A stretch of DNA of 64,000 bases from Pseudomonas anuradhapurensis (GTDB lineage: Bacteria; Pseudomonadota; Gammaproteobacteria; Pseudomonadales; Pseudomonadaceae), in assembly GCF_014269225.2 (NCBI RefSeq), contig NZ_CP077097.1:4971001-5035000 (forward strand), written 5' to 3'. Shown in pieces: positions 8,501-17,866 of the stretch. Positions within the stretch are counted from its first letter, which is position 1. Every line of letters begins with the position of its first letter. The notes below the pieces were generated by a model. That model was not told the DNA's origin and made no database searches. It was given only the letters and a program-made list of their open reading frames with translations. The position numbers and the translations under genes are program-made.

Positions 8501-10216
8501 GTAGAGGATGTACATGCAGCGGACTTCATCCGTTTTCGAAGATGTTGCGCTGCGCTTGAACGCCAACGGAATCAACGTCATCCGCGGCGTGGTCGGGTCG
8601 ACGTGACCGGCACAGAAGTCGACCACGCATTGCAGCCCAGGCTCTGTGACCTTTCCGTCAAGCTTGGCAGTGATCGCACTGGCGAGCAGAGCGGCACGCC
8701 ACTCCCCACCCAACCGCCTGACCCGGTCCGCGCGAGTGACCGGATCGTCCAGCTGCGCAGCGACATAGGCTGGATAATGGCTTCCGATATCCACCCTGGT
8801 GATCAATGCCTTGGCCGACTCGGCATTCAGCCATGCCGGCACGTCCCCGCCGCTGCGCAGGTAAACCCGCTTGATGCTCGCCCCCTTGAGGGAGGCGAGG
8901 TTACCGATGGCGAACTCGGTGAGCGTCTTGCTGCCAGCGAAAGCTAGCGGCTCGCCACCGCCAGCACCTGTTGCCGCCCCTCCCGGCACCCCGCGGGCGA
9001 GGTAAAGGTCGAACATCAGCTCGTCCGGTGAGCTGTCAGCCGCGTGGTCCTCGCGGATTTGTGCAATCAGCCGCTGGCGAGTGTAATCGGTCAACGACTG
9101 AATGCCATCCAATGCCGCGATGCCGCCTGATTCCAGTTGATAAAGTGCAAGCTGCAGCAACGCGGCACTACACGCAAAGCTGTCCTGTGCGTGGCTGGCC
9201 CGCAAACCCGGAGGCGGTGGTACTGCCGGAGTTTCGTCCTGGTAGGCCTCGAACCAGGGCGAAGGATCGCTCAGCTGGGCGAAACGCTGCTCAAGGACCG
9301 AAACATCGTTGATGCCGCGATAGCGGGCTTGCTCGACTCTCTGAAGCAGCGTCTCGAGCAAGAGCGAGACCTGCTGGGCGAAAACATTGCCTTGGGCTGG
9401 ATGACGTTTCCAACTCATTTGTTCGAAGACATAGGCTTGCGCCAGTTCGTCACGCAACGCAAGGCCAAACGCAGTCAACGAATCGAAGCTGCGCACCGCG
9501 CCCGAAGGCGCGCACCACAGGACAACCTCGCGCTCGTCCCACTCGCCACAAATCAGCATCTGGCATTGCATCTGAGCATACTGCAGTGAGGCACTGGTCA
9601 GATGCGTCTGGACGAAGTACACCGGGGGCTGGTCGTCACCGCCGTGAAGCAGGCCACGGATACACGCCTGCTCCTGGGGAGCCAGGCCTTGCCAGGGCAG
9701 GCCGCGCAACAGAGCGGTCTTGAGCAGCAACTGCAACCAGCTGTCGCGACTGACACCTGCATTGCCCTTGGCTCGCCAATATTCGAGCTGAGCCTCACAG
9801 AAGTGCTGCGGAAGCTGCTCCACCAGTTGATCGAGTGCAGGTGACAAGCCTGACAACTGGCGAGTATCGAACTCACTCGTCGAACCGGCAAAACGATAGG
9901 TGCTGGTCAGACCGAGGTTGTAATGACGACCATCACCCAGGGGCTCGAGGCTCAGCGGCTGCGAATCGAGCAAAGCCTGCAGTACCCGGTCCACCAGGGG
10001 TTGGGTAGTCCAATAGGTCGTGTCGGGGTCCGGGCTGTCCAGCATCAGCGGGTCAGCCGTTGTCAGGGCGGGGGTGACATGGGCCAACCATGGCAGCTCT
10101 TCCAACAACAAGCGCAGTAACTGCTCACTGGCAACCTGGCGCAGCGTCGGTCGATCATCAAACTGTCTGGCAACGGCCTGCCTGAAATCGAAGACAGGAA
10201 CCTGGGAACTGGTCAT
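5567..10216 (-). CDS. Very large protein resembling dermonecrotic-toxin (DUF6543-type) proteins
   Basis: 1549 residues, start ATG 10214-10216 preceded by GGAGGT. No signal peptide is visible. The long alpha/beta N-terminal half resembles the dermonecrotic-toxin N-terminal regions common in P. putida-group genomes, judged from motifs such as YWTTQPLVDRVL, YRGINDVSVLEQRFAQL and INVIGIDPYVNLTRP. A hydrophobic stretch at residues about 690-725 could insert into membranes. A coiled coil runs from about 925 to 1040, and the rest is charged and helical. No catalytic motif was recognised. It stands alone between two terminators, with no immunity or secretion gene next to it. Family placement is by pattern recognition only. 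Contact-dependent toxicity or insect-associated activity would be guesses. Confidence 0.6.
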   Translation of the reverse strand: MTSSQVPVFDFRQAVARQFDDRPTLRQVASEQLLRLLLEELPWLAHVTPALTTADPLMLDSPDPDTTYWTTQPLVDRVLQALLDSQPLSLEPLGDGRHYNLGLTSTYRFAGSTSEFDTRQLSGLSPALDQLVEQLPQHFCEAQLEYWRAKGNAGVSRDSWLQLLLKTALLRGLPWQGLAPQEQACIRGLLHGGDDQPPVYFVQTHLTSASLQYAQMQCQMLICGEWDEREVVLWCAPSGAVRSFDSLTAFGLALRDELAQAYVFEQMSWKRHPAQGNVFAQQVSLLLETLLQRVEQARYRGINDVSVLEQRFAQLSDPSPWFEAYQDETPAVPPPPGLRASHAQDSFACSAALLQLALYQLESGGIAALDGIQSLTDYTRQRLIAQIREDHAADSSPDELMFDLYLARGVPGGAATGAGGGEPLAFAGSKTLTEFAIGNLASLKGASIKRVYLRSGGDVPAWLNAESAKALITRVDIGSHYPAYVAAQLDDPVTRADRVRRLGGEWRAALLASAITAKLDGKVTEPGLQCVVDFCAGHVDPTTPRMTLIPLAFKRSATSSKTDEVRCMYILYCVEPSLVLLYRPLFTQDTLREYGSLSALLEHVHDSAILQDSILDWMDPSVRAVYDHGGFSEPHINVIGIDPYVNLTRPAPAQLAITYWRNNIDEKLYVANRDLLVSIAEEQSVSNAESRWQTLCEGAWLLFDVVTLVLRGPVASVAWLVQLLVSLPHDLDALERGDAFDRAAAVADLMLNLCMVLLHARQPLPAVSSHEMPGAAVIEGPEPQRGAFAEVSVAPVEKAVVVGEALPGSRLDFTWRGQSGFNWLPQAQRQALLAMRSNVSLNGVKPLIDGDMVGSYRIDDNYYVALAGDVYRVEQFPDGVRVVDSKGAPGPWLSFIDDVWRVDATLRLAAGMPRNSVRDRLAKQFLELHKTINQLGEQANQKREQYGSMVANSLESKNRLEALKVRRAETAATLSSLPEGDEAASLQALLQRFDERITDLEVTFARQRDQLIQQLEATVHVEKEILPLLKTIKEPKYASERQRHAWDDVLPQYEKSTRESLIRNNEFIIDELWDLVEYPKLVEMQKALNGRPIGEVAELYQTFRLRLEKVVDLQERILVGFEGLDQLLVDAADDFTISGIAGEPVRTVAQLIARRNFSTVQLRFHQIMNLADLALHLDRAAGQNVLAGYRDELASLSLRNAAEAHGELDFANLSAQDRIVILQEAWDEYSAALLNSDRIRKEGGVLIEPTMIDRYREHLGKLKLDAGRRLVEAAREQDDPEVPARRSPYKASSATQRIARNAQGQLMIGTEIELQGQRLLEVREAVSDTVLATFELVDGEWREREAEQPSAADEAPPSDLAMWVQSLLDENNALRVKAKSYVDNDIKGTLLAGLFDQQLGKLDQAASTLRDAGGNDTLLRTLERESDALAAEKELQLTTLYTDTNYPSAEALRFLHEKKLIAVEYNERRTMQDGSAFDEYRVLRLPSKRNLWAAHFHFRSPDDFAEDFVTGHLKTWSQRRMSSRLAASAGQRLHRGKLTLEQARGIIPF

Positions 10217-10291
10217 GCTGGGTACCTCCGCTTTGGAAAGCGGTAGGCTGCGGCAGTCAGATCCGACATCTGCACTACATATTGCTCAAAA

Positions 10292-10323
10292 AAAAGGCCT
10301 TGCTCTGTCGGGCAAGGCCTTTT
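10292..10323 (-). terminator. Intrinsic terminator of betT (minus strand)
   Basis: A 12-bp perfect stem (AAAAGGCCTTGC with GCAAGGCCTTTT) and an 8-nt loop lie directly after the betT stop. Read on the minus strand the stem is followed by an uninterrupted run of T, the normal intrinsic signature. Confidence 0.85.
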
Positions 10324-10338
10324 CTGCAATGGCCAGCG

Positions 10339-12342
10339 TCAGCTGTAGACACGCCCCAGCAACTGCCGGTGGCTTTCGAACTGGTCCAGCACGTCACGCA
10401 CGATCTGTTCCGGCGCAAAGCCCATCAGGTCGTACTCCTGGCTGCCATCGTGCAGGTACACCTCGGCTCGATAGAAGCGCTGACGGACTTCCGGCTCGCC
10501 TTCCACCGGCGCTTCGCTCGGCGCCGCCAGGTAGCCGTCCAGGCTCACTTCGTAGACGAACGGGTTGCCCTCTTCCATCATCACCCGCAGGCCCATCATG
10601 TTGCGCGACTGGCCAACACGGGTTTCCACCTCGAAGCCCAGGGTCTGCAACTGCGCGGCGGCTTCTTTCAGCGCCGGGCTGACATGCCGGTCCATGAACC
10701 GCTGCACCACGGCCTGGGTCGGCTGCAGTTCCAGCTGGGTCAGGCGCTCGCTGAAGCCGCGGCGGCCACGGGCAGCCAGCTCGGCACGCTCCTGCTCGAC
10801 CACCACGTCCTGCTTCATGGCCTTGTACAGGCCGAACATGAACAGCACCAGCACCACCGAGAACGGCAGGCCCGCCAGTACCACCATGGTCTGCATGGCC
10901 TCGAAATTGCCGGCGAACAGCAGGCCGATGGTGACCAGGGTGATGACCACCGACCAGAACACCACCATCCAGTGCGGGGCGTCTTCGTCCACCTTGCCGC
11001 CCTTGCAGGACAGGTTGGCCATCATCACCGCGCCGGAGTCGGCCGGGGTGAGGAACAGGACGAAGCCGACGAACACCGCTACACCGATCACGATCTTGGC
11101 AGCCGGGAAGTATTCCAGCAGTTGGTAGATCGACATCGACGGCTGTTCCAGCGCTGTCTTGCCCAGTTCCACCGCGCCCTGGTTGATTACCAGGTCCAGC
11201 GCCGTGTTGCCGAAGATCGACAGCCAGGCCAGGGTGAAGCCCAGCGGGATCAGCAGTACGCCCATCACCAGCTGGCGCACGGTGCGGCCCTTGGAAATAC
11301 GGGCGATGAACATCCCTACGAACGGGCCCCAGGAGATCCACCAGGCCCAGTAGAACACGGTCCACAGGCCCAGCCAGCGCTCGGACTTGTCGCCCGAGCC
11401 TTCGTACACATAGAGGTCGAAGGTCTTCAGCACGATACCGTTGAGGTAGTCGCCAATGTTCTGCACGAAGCCGTTGAGCAGGTACAGGGTTTCACCACCC
11501 AGCAGCACGAAGATCAACAGGCCGCTGAACAGCATGATGTTCAGGTTGGACAGGCGGCGAATGCCGTTTTCCACACCCGAGACCGCAGCCACGGTGGCGA
11601 CGCCAGCCATCACCAGGATCACCACCAGCAGGTTGGTCTTGCTGTGGTCCATGCCGAACAGGTATTCCAGGCCCGAGGCCACCTGCATCGCGCCGATGCC
11701 GAGGTTGGTCACCAGGCCCAGCAGGGTCACGAACATGCCGAAGATGTCCACGGCGTTGCCGGCGGCACCCTTGACCCAACGCTCGCCCACCAGCGGGTAC
11801 AGCGCCGAACGCAGGGCCAGCGGCTGGTTGTGACGGTAGGCGAAGTAACCCACGGCCAGGCCGACCAGGGCGTAGATTGCCCAGCCATGCAGCCCCCAGT
11901 GCAGGAAGGTCAGCTGCAAGCCCTGGCGCGCGGCCTCGAGGCTGGCCGAGGTACCTTCCGGCGGGTTGAAGTAGTGGTCCAACGGCTCGGAGGCGCCAAA
12001 GTACAGCAGTGAAATGCCGATACCGGAGGAGAACAGCATGCCGGCCCAGGCGCCGTAGCTGAAGTCGGGCTCGTCGTCCTTGCCGCCAAGCTTGAGCTTG
12101 CCGTAGTCGGAGAAGGCCAGGTAGACGACGAACAGCAGGTAGCCACAGATCACCAGCATGTAGTACCAGCCAAAGGTGCGCGTCAGCCACTTCTGGGCCA
12201 CGCCAAGCACCTGGCCGGCGGTTTCGGGTACAGCGATAAGCAAGGCAGTCAGAACAAGGATCATCAGCGCGGAGGTGAAGAACACCACGCGGTTGACCCG
12301 GACCCTCTCGGCGGGGGGTTTGGTAAGTGAGGCAGAACTCAT
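10339..12342 (-). CDS. betT: Choline/betaine transporter, BCCT family
   Basis: 667 residues with about 12 membrane segments in the first 510, then a cytoplasmic C-terminal tail of about 155 residues like the osmosensing tail of BetT. The BCCT signature is clear (WAWWISWGPFVGMFIARISKGRT region, GASEPLDHYF, FLTPADSGAVMM). It imports choline in symport with protons or sodium. It is divergent from betI-betB-betA, whose enzymes convert choline to glycine betaine, so choline rather than betaine is the likely substrate. The start ATG at 12340-12342 opens a 474-bp intergenic region that also holds the BetI palindrome. Confidence 0.92.
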   Translation of the reverse strand: MSSASLTKPPAERVRVNRVVFFTSALMILVLTALLIAVPETAGQVLGVAQKWLTRTFGWYYMLVICGYLLFVVYLAFSDYGKLKLGGKDDEPDFSYGAWAGMLFSSGIGISLLYFGASEPLDHYFNPPEGTSASLEAARQGLQLTFLHWGLHGWAIYALVGLAVGYFAYRHNQPLALRSALYPLVGERWVKGAAGNAVDIFGMFVTLLGLVTNLGIGAMQVASGLEYLFGMDHSKTNLLVVILVMAGVATVAAVSGVENGIRRLSNLNIMLFSGLLIFVLLGGETLYLLNGFVQNIGDYLNGIVLKTFDLYVYEGSGDKSERWLGLWTVFYWAWWISWGPFVGMFIARISKGRTVRQLVMGVLLIPLGFTLAWLSIFGNTALDLVINQGAVELGKTALEQPSMSIYQLLEYFPAAKIVIGVAVFVGFVLFLTPADSGAVMMANLSCKGGKVDEDAPHWMVVFWSVVITLVTIGLLFAGNFEAMQTMVVLAGLPFSVVLVLFMFGLYKAMKQDVVVEQERAELAARGRRGFSERLTQLELQPTQAVVQRFMDRHVSPALKEAAAQLQTLGFEVETRVGQSRNMMGLRVMMEEGNPFVYEVSLDGYLAAPSEAPVEGEPEVRQRFYRAEVYLHDGSQEYDLMGFAPEQIVRDVLDQFESHRQLLGRVYS

Positions 12343-12816
12343 TGCACGAATGCTCCGGGCAGTGCGGCTATGGAGGCTAATCAGTGTTCCCGAGCAATTG
12401 GTGGAATATCCCCACTGCGTCAGGTGTTATAAAAGGCACCCTGGAAACCGTGATCCCGAATCGATACGTTGCAAAAAATCAGACAGATGGCCTGTCGCCA
12501 CTGCCACACCTCGGTCGAGGTGTGCGCATTAGCCACAGCCCACCCCGCCCGCTCCAAGGGCCTGCCGCAGGCTCGACGAGCGCACGGCAGAATCTGCATT
12601 CGCATCGCTCATGCCCGTCAACGCCTTGTATTCCGGGGGTTACGCGATTTCCTGGGGTGTCAATCCGTGCTTCTTAGACCGCCTGAAAAACTGTCAATGG
12701 CACAAATTGTCGCAGAGCTTATTCTTTATTGATTGAACGTTCAATCAAAACAAAATAGACTGGCCTTCGCCGAGTCAGCGCCTGTCGCCTGCTCGCAGGC
12801 CTGAGGAGATAGCAAG
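12343..12816. other. betT-betI divergent intergenic region
   Basis: 474 bp with no convincing gene. It holds a 9-bp inverted repeat with a 2-nt centre (CACACCTCG/CGAGGTGTG, 12505-12524), the BetI-type palindrome (12729-12748), a small GCCTGC/GCAGGC hairpin (12787-12800) and the betI Shine-Dalgarno AGGAG (12804-12808). Base composition from about 12690 to 12770 is AT-rich, as expected of the betI promoter. Confidence 0.6.
12729..12748. promoter_or_regulatory. BetI operator palindrome
   Basis: TTGATTGAACGTTCAATCAA is a perfect 20-bp palindrome 68 bp before the betI start. Its core matches the ATTGAAC/GTTCAAT pattern known for BetI repressor sites. BetI binding here would block betIBA until choline is present. 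Confidence 0.85.
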
Positions 12817-13473
12817 ATGCCCAAGGTCGGTATGCAACCCATCCGCCGCCAGCAGTTGATCGAAGCCACGTTGCAGGCGGTCGATCAGGTCGGACTGGGA
12901 GATGCCAGCATTGCGCTGATTGCCCGTTTGGCCGGTGTGTCGAACGGCATCATCAGTCACTACTTTCGGGACAAGAACGGCCTGATCGCAGCGACGATGG
13001 GATACATCATGAACATGCTCAACGAAGGTGTTCGAGCACGTCGCCAGGCCCTGACGGACGACAGCCCGCGCGCCCACCTGAAAGTGATCATCGAGGGCAA
13101 CTTCGATGCCAGCCAGGTGAACGGCCCGGCAATGAAAACCTGGTTGGCTTTCTGGGCTTCCAGCATGCACCAGCCCGATTTGCACAGGTTGCAGCGGATC
13201 AACGACCACCGCTTGTATTCCAACCTGTGCTGCCAGTTCCGCCGCGCCCTGCCGCTCTACCATGCGCGCAAGGCAGCCCGCGGCCTGGCGGCGTTGATCG
13301 ACGGCTTGTGGCTGCGTGGTGCCCTGTCGGGTGATGCATTCGACACCGACCAGGCGATACGGATTGCTTACGAATACATGGAACTACAACTGGCTAAACA
13401 GCACACCCTGGACACCAACAACCAGGCTGCTGATCAAGCACGCACGGCACTTGTCGACCCGGCAGGAGCGTGA
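12817..13473 (+). CDS. betI: Choline-responsive transcriptional repressor BetI (TetR family)
   Basis: 218 residues, slightly longer than E. coli BetI. The N-terminal TetR helix-turn-helix is at residues about 10-58 ([42 protein letters not shown]), followed by an all-helical ligand domain. BetI represses the choline oxidation genes and is released by choline. AGGAG lies 8 nt before the start and a perfect palindrome lies upstream, implying autoregulation. It is the first gene of betI-betB-betA; 37 bp separate its stop from betB. Confidence 0.94.
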   Translation: MPKVGMQPIRRQQLIEATLQAVDQVGLGDASIALIARLAGVSNGIISHYFRDKNGLIAATMGYIMNMLNEGVRARRQALTDDSPRAHLKVIIEGNFDASQVNGPAMKTWLAFWASSMHQPDLHRLQRINDHRLYSNLCCQFRRALPLYHARKAARGLAALIDGLWLRGALSGDAFDTDQAIRIAYEYMELQLAKQHTLDTNNQAADQARTALVDPAGA

Positions 13474-13510
13474 CGCGCAGCCAACCACACACTGCACTTG
13501 CGAGGACACT

Positions 13511-14983
13511 ATGGCCCGTTTCGGAACGCAAAAACTCTACATTGATGGCGCTTACGTCGACGCTGGCAGCGATGCCACTTTCGAAGCCATCAACCCGGCC
13601 ACCGGCGAAGTCCTCGCCCACGTGCAACGTGCCACCCAGGCCGACGTCGAGAAGGCCGTCGAAAGCGCCGAGCGCGGCCAGAAAGTCTGGGCCGCGATGA
13701 CCGCCATGCAGCGTTCGCGCATCCTGCGCCGCGCCGTCGACATCCTGCGCGAGCGCAACGACGAACTGGCCATGCTGGAAACCCTGGACACCGGCAAGTC
13801 GTACTCGGAAACCCGCTACGTCGACATCGTCACCGGCGCCGACGTGCTGGAATACTACGCCGGCCTGGTACCGGCCATCGAAGGCGAGCAGATCCCGCTG
13901 CGTGAGTCGTCCTTCGTCTACACCCGCCGCGAACCGCTGGGCGTGACCGTCGGTATCGGCGCCTGGAACTACCCGATCCAGATCGCCCTGTGGAAATCCG
14001 CCCCGGCCCTGGCCGCTGGCAACGCGATGATCTTCAAGCCGTCGGAAGTGACCTCGCTGACCACCCTCAAACTGGCCGAGATCTACACCGAAGCCGGCCT
14101 GCCGAACGGCGTGTTCAACGTGCTCACCGGCAGCGGCCGCGAAGTCGGCACCTGGCTGACCGAGCACCCGCGCATCGAGAAAGTCTCCTTCACCGGCGGT
14201 ACCACCACCGGCAAGAAGGTCATGGCCAGCGCCTCGAGCTCGTCGCTCAAGGAAGTCACCATGGAACTGGGCGGCAAGTCGCCGCTGATCATCTGCGCCG
14301 ACGCCGACCTGGACAAGGCCGCCGACATCGCCATGATGGCCAACTTCTACAGCTCGGGTCAGGTCTGCACCAACGGCACCCGCGTGTTCATCCCGGCGGC
14401 AATGAAGGCGGCTTTCGAAGCCAAGATCGTCGAGCGCGTTGCACGCATTCGCGCTGGCAACCCGGAAGACGAGAACACCAACTTCGGCCCGCTGGTCAGC
14501 TTCCAGCACATGGAAAGCGTGCTCGGCTACATCGCCAAGGGCAAGGAAGAAGGCGCCCGCGTACTGTGCGGCGGTGAGCGCATGACCGAAGGTGCTTTCG
14601 CCAAGGGTGCCTTCGTCGCCCCGACCGTGTTCACCGATTGCACCGACGACATGACCATCGTCAAGGAAGAGATCTTCGGCCCGGTGATGAGCATCCTCAC
14701 CTACGAAACCGAAGAAGAAGTCATCCGCCGTGCCAACGACACCGAGTACGGCCTGGCCGCCGGTGTGTGCACCAACGACATCAGCCGCGCCCACCGCATC
14801 ATCCACAAGCTGGAAGCCGGTATCTGCTGGATCAACGCCTGGGGCGAATCGCCAGCCGAAATGCCGGTGGGTGGCTACAAGCAGTCGGGCGTCGGCCGTG
14901 AGAACGGCATCAGCTCGCTGGCCCAATACACTCGCATCAAGTCGGTCCAGGTCGAGCTGGGCGGCTACAACTCGGTTTTCTAA
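13511..14983 (+). CDS. betB: Betaine aldehyde dehydrogenase
   Basis: 490 residues, the normal BetB length. It oxidises betaine aldehyde to glycine betaine with NAD(P)+ in the cytoplasm. The aldehyde dehydrogenase motifs are complete: the catalytic Glu in [10 protein letters not shown], the catalytic Cys in [13 protein letters not shown], and the C-terminal [10 protein letters not shown]. The start at 13511 follows GAGGACACT and begins [13 protein letters not shown], as in other BetB proteins; longer upstream extensions would run into betI. It lies between betI and betA in one operon. Confidence 0.96.
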   Translation: MARFGTQKLYIDGAYVDAGSDATFEAINPATGEVLAHVQRATQADVEKAVESAERGQKVWAAMTAMQRSRILRRAVDILRERNDELAMLETLDTGKSYSETRYVDIVTGADVLEYYAGLVPAIEGEQIPLRESSFVYTRREPLGVTVGIGAWNYPIQIALWKSAPALAAGNAMIFKPSEVTSLTTLKLAEIYTEAGLPNGVFNVLTGSGREVGTWLTEHPRIEKVSFTGGTTTGKKVMASASSSSLKEVTMELGGKSPLIICADADLDKAADIAMMANFYSSGQVCTNGTRVFIPAAMKAAFEAKIVERVARIRAGNPEDENTNFGPLVSFQHMESVLGYIAKGKEEGARVLCGGERMTEGAFAKGAFVAPTVFTDCTDDMTIVKEEIFGPVMSILTYETEEEVIRRANDTEYGLAAGVCTNDISRAHRIIHKLEAGICWINAWGESPAEMPVGGYKQSGVGRENGISSLAQYTRIKSVQVELGGYNSVF

Positions 14984-14996
14984 ACCCTGTATAGCC

Positions 14997-15022
14997 ACGC
15001 CCGTGCCGCTGCGCACGGGCGT
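14997..15022 (+). other. Intercistronic hairpin between betB and betA
   Basis: A perfect 10-bp stem (ACGCCCGTGC with GCACGGGCGT) and a 6-nt loop fill the 77-bp gap, followed by only three T. It could protect the upstream mRNA end or partly attenuate transcription into betA. Confidence 0.6.
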
Positions 15023-15060
15023 TTCCGCTCCCTGATCACCGCCAACATGAGGGTACTTTC

Positions 15061-16758
15061 ATGTCCAAAGAATACGATTACATCATCGTCGGTGCCGGCT
15101 CGGCCGGTAACACCCTGGCGACCCGCCTGACCGAAGACGCCGGCGTCACTGTGCTGCTACTGGAAGCCGGTGGCCCCGACTACCGTTTCGACTTCCGTAC
15201 CCAGATGCCAGCCGCCCTGGCCTTCCCGCTGCAGGGCCGCCGCTACAACTGGGCCTATGAGACCGACCCGGAGCCGCACATGGACGGCCGCCGCATGGAG
15301 TGTGGCCGTGGCAAGGGCCTGGGTGGCTCGTCGCTGATCAACGGCATGTGCTACATCCGCGGCAACGCCATGGACTTCGACGGCTGGGCAGAACTGCCAG
15401 GCCTGGAAGACTGGACCTACCTGGACTGCCTGCCGTACTTCCGCAAGGCCGAAACCCGTGACATCGGCCCGAACGACTACCACGGCGGCGACGGCCCGGT
15501 CAGCGTGACCACGCCGAAAGCCGGTAACAACCCGCTGTTCCACGCCATGGTCGAAGCTGGCGTACAGGCCGGTTACCCACGCACCGAAGACCTCAACGGC
15601 TACCAGCAGGAAGGCTTCGGTCCGATGGACCGCACCGTGACCAAGAACGGTCGCCGCTCCAGCACTGCCCGTGGCTACCTGGACCAGGCCAAGAAGCGCC
15701 CGAACCTGACCATCGTCACCCACGCCCTGACCGACCGCGTACTGTTCGACGGCAAGCGCGCCATCGGCGTGACCTACCTGGTCGGCGACAGCGAAGAGCG
15801 CGTCGAAGCCCGCGCCCGCAAGGAAGTGATCGTCAGCTCCGGTGCCATCGCCTCGCCGCAACTGCTGCAGCGTTCCGGCGTCGGCCCGCGCGCCCTGCTG
15901 GAAAGCCTCGACATCCCGGTGGTGCACGACCTGCCGGGCGTCGGCGAAAACCTGCAGGACCACCTGGAACTGTACCTGCAGTACGCCTGCACCCAGCCGG
16001 TGTCGCTGTACCCGTCGCTGCTGTGGTGGAACCAGCCGGCGATCGGTGCCGAGTGGATGTTCAACGGTACTGGCATCGGCGCCAGCAACCAGTTCGAGGC
16101 CGGTGGTTTCATCCGTACCCGCCCTGAATTCAAATGGCCGAACATCCAGTACCACTTCCTGCCGGTGGCCATCAACTACAACGGCTCCAACGGCGTGCAG
16201 GAACATGGCTTCCAGGCGCACATGGGTTCGATGCGTTCGCCAAGCCGCGGCCGTATCCGCCTCAAGTCGAAGGACCCGCGCCAGCACCCAAGCATCCTGT
16301 TCAACTACATGGCGACCGAACAGGACTGGCAGGAATTCCGTGACGGCATCCGCCTGACCCGCGAAATCATGGCCCAACCGGCGCTGGACCCGTACCGTGG
16401 CCGCGAAATCAGCCCGGGCGCGCACGTGCAGACCGACGAGGAACTGGACAAGTTCATCCGTGAGCACGCCGAAACCGCCTTCCATCCGTCCTGCTCGTGC
16501 AAGATGGGCACCGACGACATGGCGGTGGTCGACGGCGAAGGCCGCGTGCACGGCATGCAGGGCCTGCGTGTGGTCGACGCGTCGATCATGCCGATCATCA
16601 TCACCGGCAACCTCAACGCCACCACGATCATGATTGCCGAGAAGATCTCGGACAAGATCCGTGGTCGCAAGCCACTGCCGCGCAGCACCGCCAAGTACTA
16701 TGTGGCCAATGGTGCACCGGTGAAGGGCAAGCCGCTGCGTGAGGTCAAGCAGGGCTGA
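15061..16758 (+). CDS. betA: Choline dehydrogenase (GMC oxidoreductase)
   Basis: 565 residues, membrane-associated FAD enzyme that oxidises choline to betaine aldehyde and passes electrons to the respiratory chain. The FAD-binding Rossmann motif is at the N-terminus ([18 protein letters not shown]). The GMC signatures follow ([37 protein letters not shown]), with the active-site region near [10 protein letters not shown] and [12 protein letters not shown] at the C-terminus. Last gene of the bet operon, followed by a large hairpin. In P. putida-type genomes the next genes are, as I recall, nhaP2 and mscK, so the antibiotic cluster interrupts this order. Confidence 0.96.
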   Translation: MSKEYDYIIVGAGSAGNTLATRLTEDAGVTVLLLEAGGPDYRFDFRTQMPAALAFPLQGRRYNWAYETDPEPHMDGRRMECGRGKGLGGSSLINGMCYIRGNAMDFDGWAELPGLEDWTYLDCLPYFRKAETRDIGPNDYHGGDGPVSVTTPKAGNNPLFHAMVEAGVQAGYPRTEDLNGYQQEGFGPMDRTVTKNGRRSSTARGYLDQAKKRPNLTIVTHALTDRVLFDGKRAIGVTYLVGDSEERVEARARKEVIVSSGAIASPQLLQRSGVGPRALLESLDIPVVHDLPGVGENLQDHLELYLQYACTQPVSLYPSLLWWNQPAIGAEWMFNGTGIGASNQFEAGGFIRTRPEFKWPNIQYHFLPVAINYNGSNGVQEHGFQAHMGSMRSPSRGRIRLKSKDPRQHPSILFNYMATEQDWQEFRDGIRLTREIMAQPALDPYRGREISPGAHVQTDEELDKFIREHAETAFHPSCSCKMGTDDMAVVDGEGRVHGMQGLRVVDASIMPIIITGNLNATTIMIAEKISDKIRGRKPLPRSTAKYYVANGAPVKGKPLREVKQG

Positions 16759-16768
16759 TCCTAGACCT

Positions 16769-16803
16769 GGGTGAGACAGGCCAGCTCAAGGCCTGCCTCA
16801 CCC
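16769..16803 (+). terminator. Hairpin terminator after betA
   Basis: A 14-pair stem with one A-C mismatch (GGGTGAG-A-CAGGCC against GGCCTG-C-CTCACCC) and a 7-nt loop sits 10 bp after the betA stop. It lacks a T-tract, so termination may be partial or Rho-assisted. Confidence 0.6.
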
Positions 16804-17109
16804 ACTGCCGCAATGGCTATGCACCCCCTCCGTAGTTTCCTTCATGCCCCGCTGTCGCAGCATGCTCACCATGGCATGGCGACAACCCCGCCTGTTTCCC
16901 TTCTCGAACGTCTACCCTGCATGCCGGTGTGCATTCGAGCGCTCGTTTCTGCTGCGCTGCTCGTCACCAGTCTCCCCGAGAATCCCGCCGTTTATGAAAT
17001 ATCCGTCATGAATTTGGCATTTCTGCCATGAGGTGCCATATTTTTGCGCTGGCCAGGAGGCCAGGTAAGCCGAACAGGCTTTTCCACACCAGAGGCCACG
17101 AGAACAAAC
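16804..17109 (+). other. Upstream region of the luxR-type gene
   Basis: 306 bp with no supported gene. It marks the left edge of the accessory island. It holds the inverted repeat TGGCA-TTTC-TGCCA (17015-17028), with a further TGCCA at 17034-17038, possibly a regulator site. I saw no integrase, tRNA gene or insertion sequence here. A GAGG at 17092-17095 is 14 nt from the luxR start, a poor Shine-Dalgarno spacing. Confidence 0.4.
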
Positions 17110-17823
17110 ATGGACGGTTGGCAAATCGAGCTTCTTCATGCACTGGAACGTGTCAGCGACGAAAACGCTATCTTCGCGTTGATCATGGAGGCCAGCCTTG
17201 CGCTGGATTTCAACTACTGCGCCTATGGTTTGCAGGTGCCTTACCCTATCTCCAGCCCCAAGGCGATCATGCTGAACAACTACCCTGCCGCCTGGCAGGA
17301 GCGCTACAGCAAGGCCAGGTATCTGGAAAAAGACCCCACCATCGCCCTCGGGCGGCAGTCGGAGCGGCCCATCATCTGGAGCGACCAGCTTTACGCTCAA
17401 GCACCCGACCTGTGGGAGGAAGCCCGTGGGCATGGGCTGCGCAAAGGCCTGTCGCAGTCAATACTCAACACCGGCGGTAGCTGTGCGATGCTCACCATAG
17501 CACGCAGCGACACACCTATCAGCGAACGCGAGTTACACCAGAACGGCGACAAACTGCGCTGGCTGGCCAGCACCGCCCACGTCTCGCTTAGCTCAATTCT
17601 CAACCGCCGGCACCGGAATGCCGAAGCCCCGGAGCTCACCGAGCGCGAGCGTGAGGTACTCATGTGGACTGCTGATGGCAAATCGGCCAGTGAAATTGCC
17701 GACCTGCTCACGGTCTCCAAGAACACCGTCGACTTCCATATCAAGAATGCGGTGCGCAAGCTCAAAACGGCCAACAAGACCGCTGCTGTGGTTCGCGCGG
17801 CCATGCTTGGGCTGCTGTTCTGA
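17110..17823 (+). CDS. LuxR-family acyl-homoserine-lactone receptor/regulator
   Basis: 237 residues from ATG 17110. An upstream in-frame GTG-type start at 17044 exists, but the protein from MDGWQIELLH has normal LuxR length. The N-terminal autoinducer domain keeps the conserved ligand-pocket residues W62, Y66, D75 and W90 (TraR W57, Y61, D70, W85). The C-terminal GerE-type helix-turn-helix is at about 170-230 (ELTEREREVL, SEIADLLTVSKNTVDFHIKN). It should bind an acyl-homoserine lactone made by the LuxI product of the next gene and act at the lux-type box at 17867. It is the natural pathway regulator of the antibiotic operon downstream. Its ligand cannot be told from sequence. Confidence 0.88.
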   Translation: MDGWQIELLHALERVSDENAIFALIMEASLALDFNYCAYGLQVPYPISSPKAIMLNNYPAAWQERYSKARYLEKDPTIALGRQSERPIIWSDQLYAQAPDLWEEARGHGLRKGLSQSILNTGGSCAMLTIARSDTPISERELHQNGDKLRWLASTAHVSLSSILNRRHRNAEAPELTEREREVLMWTADGKSASEIADLLTVSKNTVDFHIKNAVRKLKTANKTAAVVRAAMLGLLF

Positions 17824-17866
17824 CGCCGTGAGCAATTCGGCAACATGACAGCCAAATGACGGCCGC

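Noticed and set aside
10282..12012. Long plus-strand open frame (576 codons) opposite betT
   Set aside because: Antisense shadow of a high-GC gene: His/Gln/Arg-rich composition, no ribosome site, no recognisable domain, while betT on the other strand has full BCCT motifs.
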